64,000 nucleotides of DNA from MD308 sp051888795 (GTDB lineage Bacteria; Bacillota; Clostridia; Lachnospirales; Lachnospiraceae), in NCBI GenBank assembly GCA_051888795.1, contig JBJFCD010000149.1:73830-137829 (forward strand). The letters are read 5' to 3'. This document shows, in pieces, positions 61,876 to 64,000 of the stretch. The translations under genes were made by a program, and so were the position numbers. The stretch's first letter is position 1. Each line of letters starts with the position of its first letter. The notes beneath the pieces were generated by a model that saw only the letters and a list, made by a program, of their open reading frames with translations, had not been told where the DNA came from and ran no database searches.

Positions 61876-61904
61876 ATTATATCGAACATACGTTCATATT
61901 TCAA
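61876..61904 (-). promoter_or_regulatory. SOS promoter of the polymerase cassette
   Basis: On the minus strand, TTGAAA (61899-61904) and TATAAT (61876-61881) are spaced by 17 bases, and a LexA box fills the spacer. Confidence 0.85.
61883..61896. promoter_or_regulatory. LexA box of the polymerase cassette
   Basis: CGAACATACGTTCA matches CGAAC-N4-GTTCG except for the final base and lies between the -35 and -10 boxes. Confidence 0.87.
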
Positions 61905-61945
61905 GAGGGCAATTCTGGAATTATAGAAAACATAATACTGTCACA

Positions 61946-62437
61946 TCATGATACTACCTTGATTTTCTTCCGACACATACATATGCTGATTAAATCCAAA
62001 CAGAAAATAAATTGACATATGATATGCAGGATCATACTTTTTTCCGTAATCTTTTCTTCCCTGTATGCTTTTAAAATCCCTGCAACTCCGAAGGAAGAGG
62101 ACGTAACAAGGACTGCACAGTCAACTGCTATCGGAATCGGGAGAATGAAAATAGCAAATGGAGCAAAGATACAGCCAATTCCCCATATAAACATAAGGAT
62201 ATATAACGGAATCAGCATTATTTTTGTCCAAAAGCACTGACAGATCAGTATTAAGCTTTCTTCTTTTTTGAACACAGCACGGCAAGCACAAATAATATAC
62301 CAGACAAATCCAGCCAGGCAGACAACACATCCTATTCCTGCAAGGAACGGGTAAATGCCATCGGCACCGACCACAGCCAGTGCACAAACCATCAGCCCAT
62401 AAGAAAAGCCAATAAGAATCCACGATTTTTTTGTCAT
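61946..62437 (-). CDS. Polytopic membrane protein, unknown function
   Basis: The 163-residue protein has about four hydrophobic segments (SWILIGFSYGLMVCALAVVG, FLAGIGCVVCLAGFVWYIIC, MLIPLYILMFIWGIG, DCAVLVTSSSFGVAGI) and short basic loops. I do not recognise the family. ATG 62437 has AGGAGGAG upstream; a frame from 62485 would overlap the next gene. It lies 29 bases after the Ig-like-domain gene and may be cotranscribed with it. Confidence 0.65.
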   Translation of the reverse strand: MTKKSWILIGFSYGLMVCALAVVGADGIYPFLAGIGCVVCLAGFVWYIICACRAVFKKEESLILICQCFWTKIMLIPLYILMFIWGIGCIFAPFAIFILPIPIAVDCAVLVTSSSFGVAGILKAYREEKITEKSMILHIICQFIFCLDLISICMCRKKIKVVS

Positions 62438-62466
62438 AATTCTCCTCCTGTCAATTTGCTGTTTAT

Positions 62467-63996
62467 TTACCAAAAAGCATTCCAATATTGTTCTTCATCC
62501 CAGTAAGTTGTATACCAACCTTTACCTTTCTTTAAAACGCTGTTCTCATCCCACACATGCCACGTATATGTTTTTCCGTCATATGTGAACCTGTAGAACA
62601 GTGTAAAATCTGAAACATCATACCAGGTAATTCTGCCTTTTACTTTAAAAGAAAGAGTTTTACTGGAATGTGGTTTGATTCTAATAGTTTTACTTAAGCT
62701 TACCTTTCTGTCATAGGATTTATAATCAACATCTTCTACTTTTCCGGTTCCTTTTTTTATGTATAATGTTTTTGAACCCCAATTTTTTATTTTTACAATA
62801 AATTTATTGCTACGTGTATTATAATCATAAAGCACTGCACCAAAATTAGGCTCTGCATATGCAACTTTAATCTTACAATTATATGTTTTTCCTTTGCATT
62901 TTACTTTTATTGTACAAGTACCTATGCTTTTTCCTTTAACGACACCCTTAGATGAGACAGTCGCAATTTTTTTATTTGTACTTTTATATGTAACCTTCCC
63001 TACAGGATACATTAATTTTAAAGTAAACTTTGAACCGCGATGAATAGTCTTAGATTTATAATTCAAATACGGAGCTGGATTCGTTATTTTAACAGTACAA
63101 GCTGCCGTGTATCCGTCTTGTGTTGTTGCAATAATATTACATGTACCTGCTTTTTTCGCGTGAATGGTTCCGTCTGGATCCACAGTCGCGATAGATCTAT
63201 TACTTGATTTCCAATCCAATATTGAATATGTATTAGAAGGGAAAAAATTTACTTTTAAAGTCCTGTTTTGCCCACATTTTAATGATAGCTGACTGGTCAT
63301 TGATATGGATTCTGCATATCCATCGTACATTCCGATTTCATAAGCAATATCATATATATAAGATTCATTAATCCAATTTGAATTATATGCTTCAATTTCT
63401 ACATAATAAGATTTTCCAGTTTCAAGTTCTTTTGATCCTACAGCAATCCAGCCAGTATAACCATCTGCCAGTCTAACTTCTTCAATAATTGGGTCTTCAT
63501 CATTCAATGTCAATTCACGAACTCTAAAATAAATATTCTTTCCGCCATCATCTTTGCCAACAGACAAACTTACAGCTGCACGATAATAGTATAAATGTAC
63601 CCCATCGTAGCTATCAATTGTATCTATTGTTTCGGTCTCTCCCCAAGAATCTAGAATTATTTGCTTAGAGGTGTTTTGAGTTTTAACAATATCTGGCAAA
63701 ATGCAAGAATTATCTTGTATATTTTTTTCATTTGACTCATTTAGAACATCTTCCGTTTCATCATCTGCTTTTTGCTCTTCTTTTCGATTTTCTGAACACT
63801 CCTCTGAAGTATCTTCATCAGTACAGATTTGATTGTTTTGATCTTCTATAGATACTATTTCAGGAATTGTCTGTATTTCTGTGTCTTGCGCTACCTCTTG
63901 ATTGTTCTCATCCTGAATTTCACATGCTGAAACGGGTATTAGCAAGCTGAAGAATAACGCTAAAGACATAATCATTACTAGTATTCTCTTTTTCAT
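62467..63996 (-). CDS. Secreted protein with bacterial Ig-like (BIG2) domains
   Basis: The 509-residue protein has a signal peptide (MKKRILVMIMSLALFFSLLI, cleavage probably near VSA-CE) and an acidic Glu/Asn-rich linker to about residue 110. A beta-rich region with HLYYYRAAVSLSVGKDD follows. Then come two BIG2 domains, marked by WKSSNRSIATVDPDGTIHAK and YKSTNKKIATVSSKGVVKGK. A Lys/Trp/Tyr-rich C-terminal domain of about 130 residues ends the protein. No sortase motif or membrane tail is seen. The Cys in VSACEIQ could be a lipobox. A surface-binding role is usual for such proteins. The gene is complete, 4 bases from the window end. Confidence 0.85.
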   Translation of the reverse strand: MKKRILVMIMSLALFFSLLIPVSACEIQDENNQEVAQDTEIQTIPEIVSIEDQNNQICTDEDTSEECSENRKEEQKADDETEDVLNESNEKNIQDNSCILPDIVKTQNTSKQIILDSWGETETIDTIDSYDGVHLYYYRAAVSLSVGKDDGGKNIYFRVRELTLNDEDPIIEEVRLADGYTGWIAVGSKELETGKSYYVEIEAYNSNWINESYIYDIAYEIGMYDGYAESISMTSQLSLKCGQNRTLKVNFFPSNTYSILDWKSSNRSIATVDPDGTIHAKKAGTCNIIATTQDGYTAACTVKITNPAPYLNYKSKTIHRGSKFTLKLMYPVGKVTYKSTNKKIATVSSKGVVKGKSIGTCTIKVKCKGKTYNCKIKVAYAEPNFGAVLYDYNTRSNKFIVKIKNWGSKTLYIKKGTGKVEDVDYKSYDRKVSLSKTIRIKPHSSKTLSFKVKGRITWYDVSDFTLFYRFTYDGKTYTWHVWDENSVLKKGKGWYTTYWDEEQYWNAFW

Positions 63997-64000
63997 AATC

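Overview
The window looks like a low-GC Gram-positive anaerobe of the Clostridia, most probably a Lachnospiraceae (Dorea/Blautia/Mediterraneibacter-type). Signs are AGGAGG ribosome-binding sites, a HisF-like/HisI/HisE fusion, a ribosomal L27 with an N-terminal extension next to its Prp protease, Bacillus-type LexA boxes, a min/mre/rodA/mgsA wall-growth operon, and several Clostridia-type unknown families (DUF4321, DUF378, TIGR03960/TIGR03936). The assignment rests on gene content and protein character alone. No rRNA, tRNA, CRISPR array or intact prophage was seen.

Layout, left to right. 1-2371 (+): end of a histidine operon (hisD end, hisB, hisF-like/hisIE) and a small membrane protein. 2387-5214: an RmlD-like reductase translationally coupled to a dicarboxylate symporter, facing a lipoprotein gene. 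5288-19148 (+): a radical-SAM pair, tRNA deacylase, aspartokinase, a CBS protein, an amidohydrolase, then a surface-polymer locus (four-unit LicD protein, IspD/TarI-like cytidylyltransferase, two acyltransferases, rmlB, rmlA). 19184-23679 (+): rplU-prp-rpmA, then obgE-yhbY-nadD-yqeK-rsfS. 23692-24852: divergent lexA and a yneA-like gene with a cluster of LexA boxes. 24853-25276: a gene-free, hairpin-rich stretch ending in a MerR-type operator. 25277-28766 (+): a membrane-anchored MerR regulator, a tyrosine recombinase and a TtcA-type protein.

28786-35406 (-): radical SAM TIGR01212, HlyD-like protein, yggS, sepF, ylmH, lspA, rluD and a cytidylate-kinase-like gene. 35749-45658 (-): ten tightly packed genes, radC-mreBCD-mrdA-minD-minE-rodA-mgsA-dacA, for cell elongation and division-site placement, with minC absent. 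45715-58415 (-): DUF4321, two flavoproteins, a PLP enzyme, miaA, mutL, mutS and miaB. 58445-59478 (-): an Rpn-type nuclease gene split by 100 Ns that appear to be a scaffolding artefact. 59713-61904 (-): an SOS-controlled Y-family polymerase, YolD and small-protein cassette. 61946-63996 (-): a membrane protein and a secreted Ig-like-domain protein.

Two themes recur. One is DNA-damage response and mutation control: lexA, the yneA-like gene, a second LexA-box promoter at the polymerase cassette 37 kb away, and mutS/mutL. The other is cell envelope and division: rml genes, LicD array, acyltransferases, sepF, mre/min/rod, PBPs. The items most worth a second look are the four-unit LicD protein, the membrane-bound MerR regulator with its hairpin-rich upstream region, the MinDE pair lacking MinC and a normal MinE N-terminus, the altered MreB-like protein, the catalytically dead-looking HisF domain, and the third, unknown gene of the SOS cassette.
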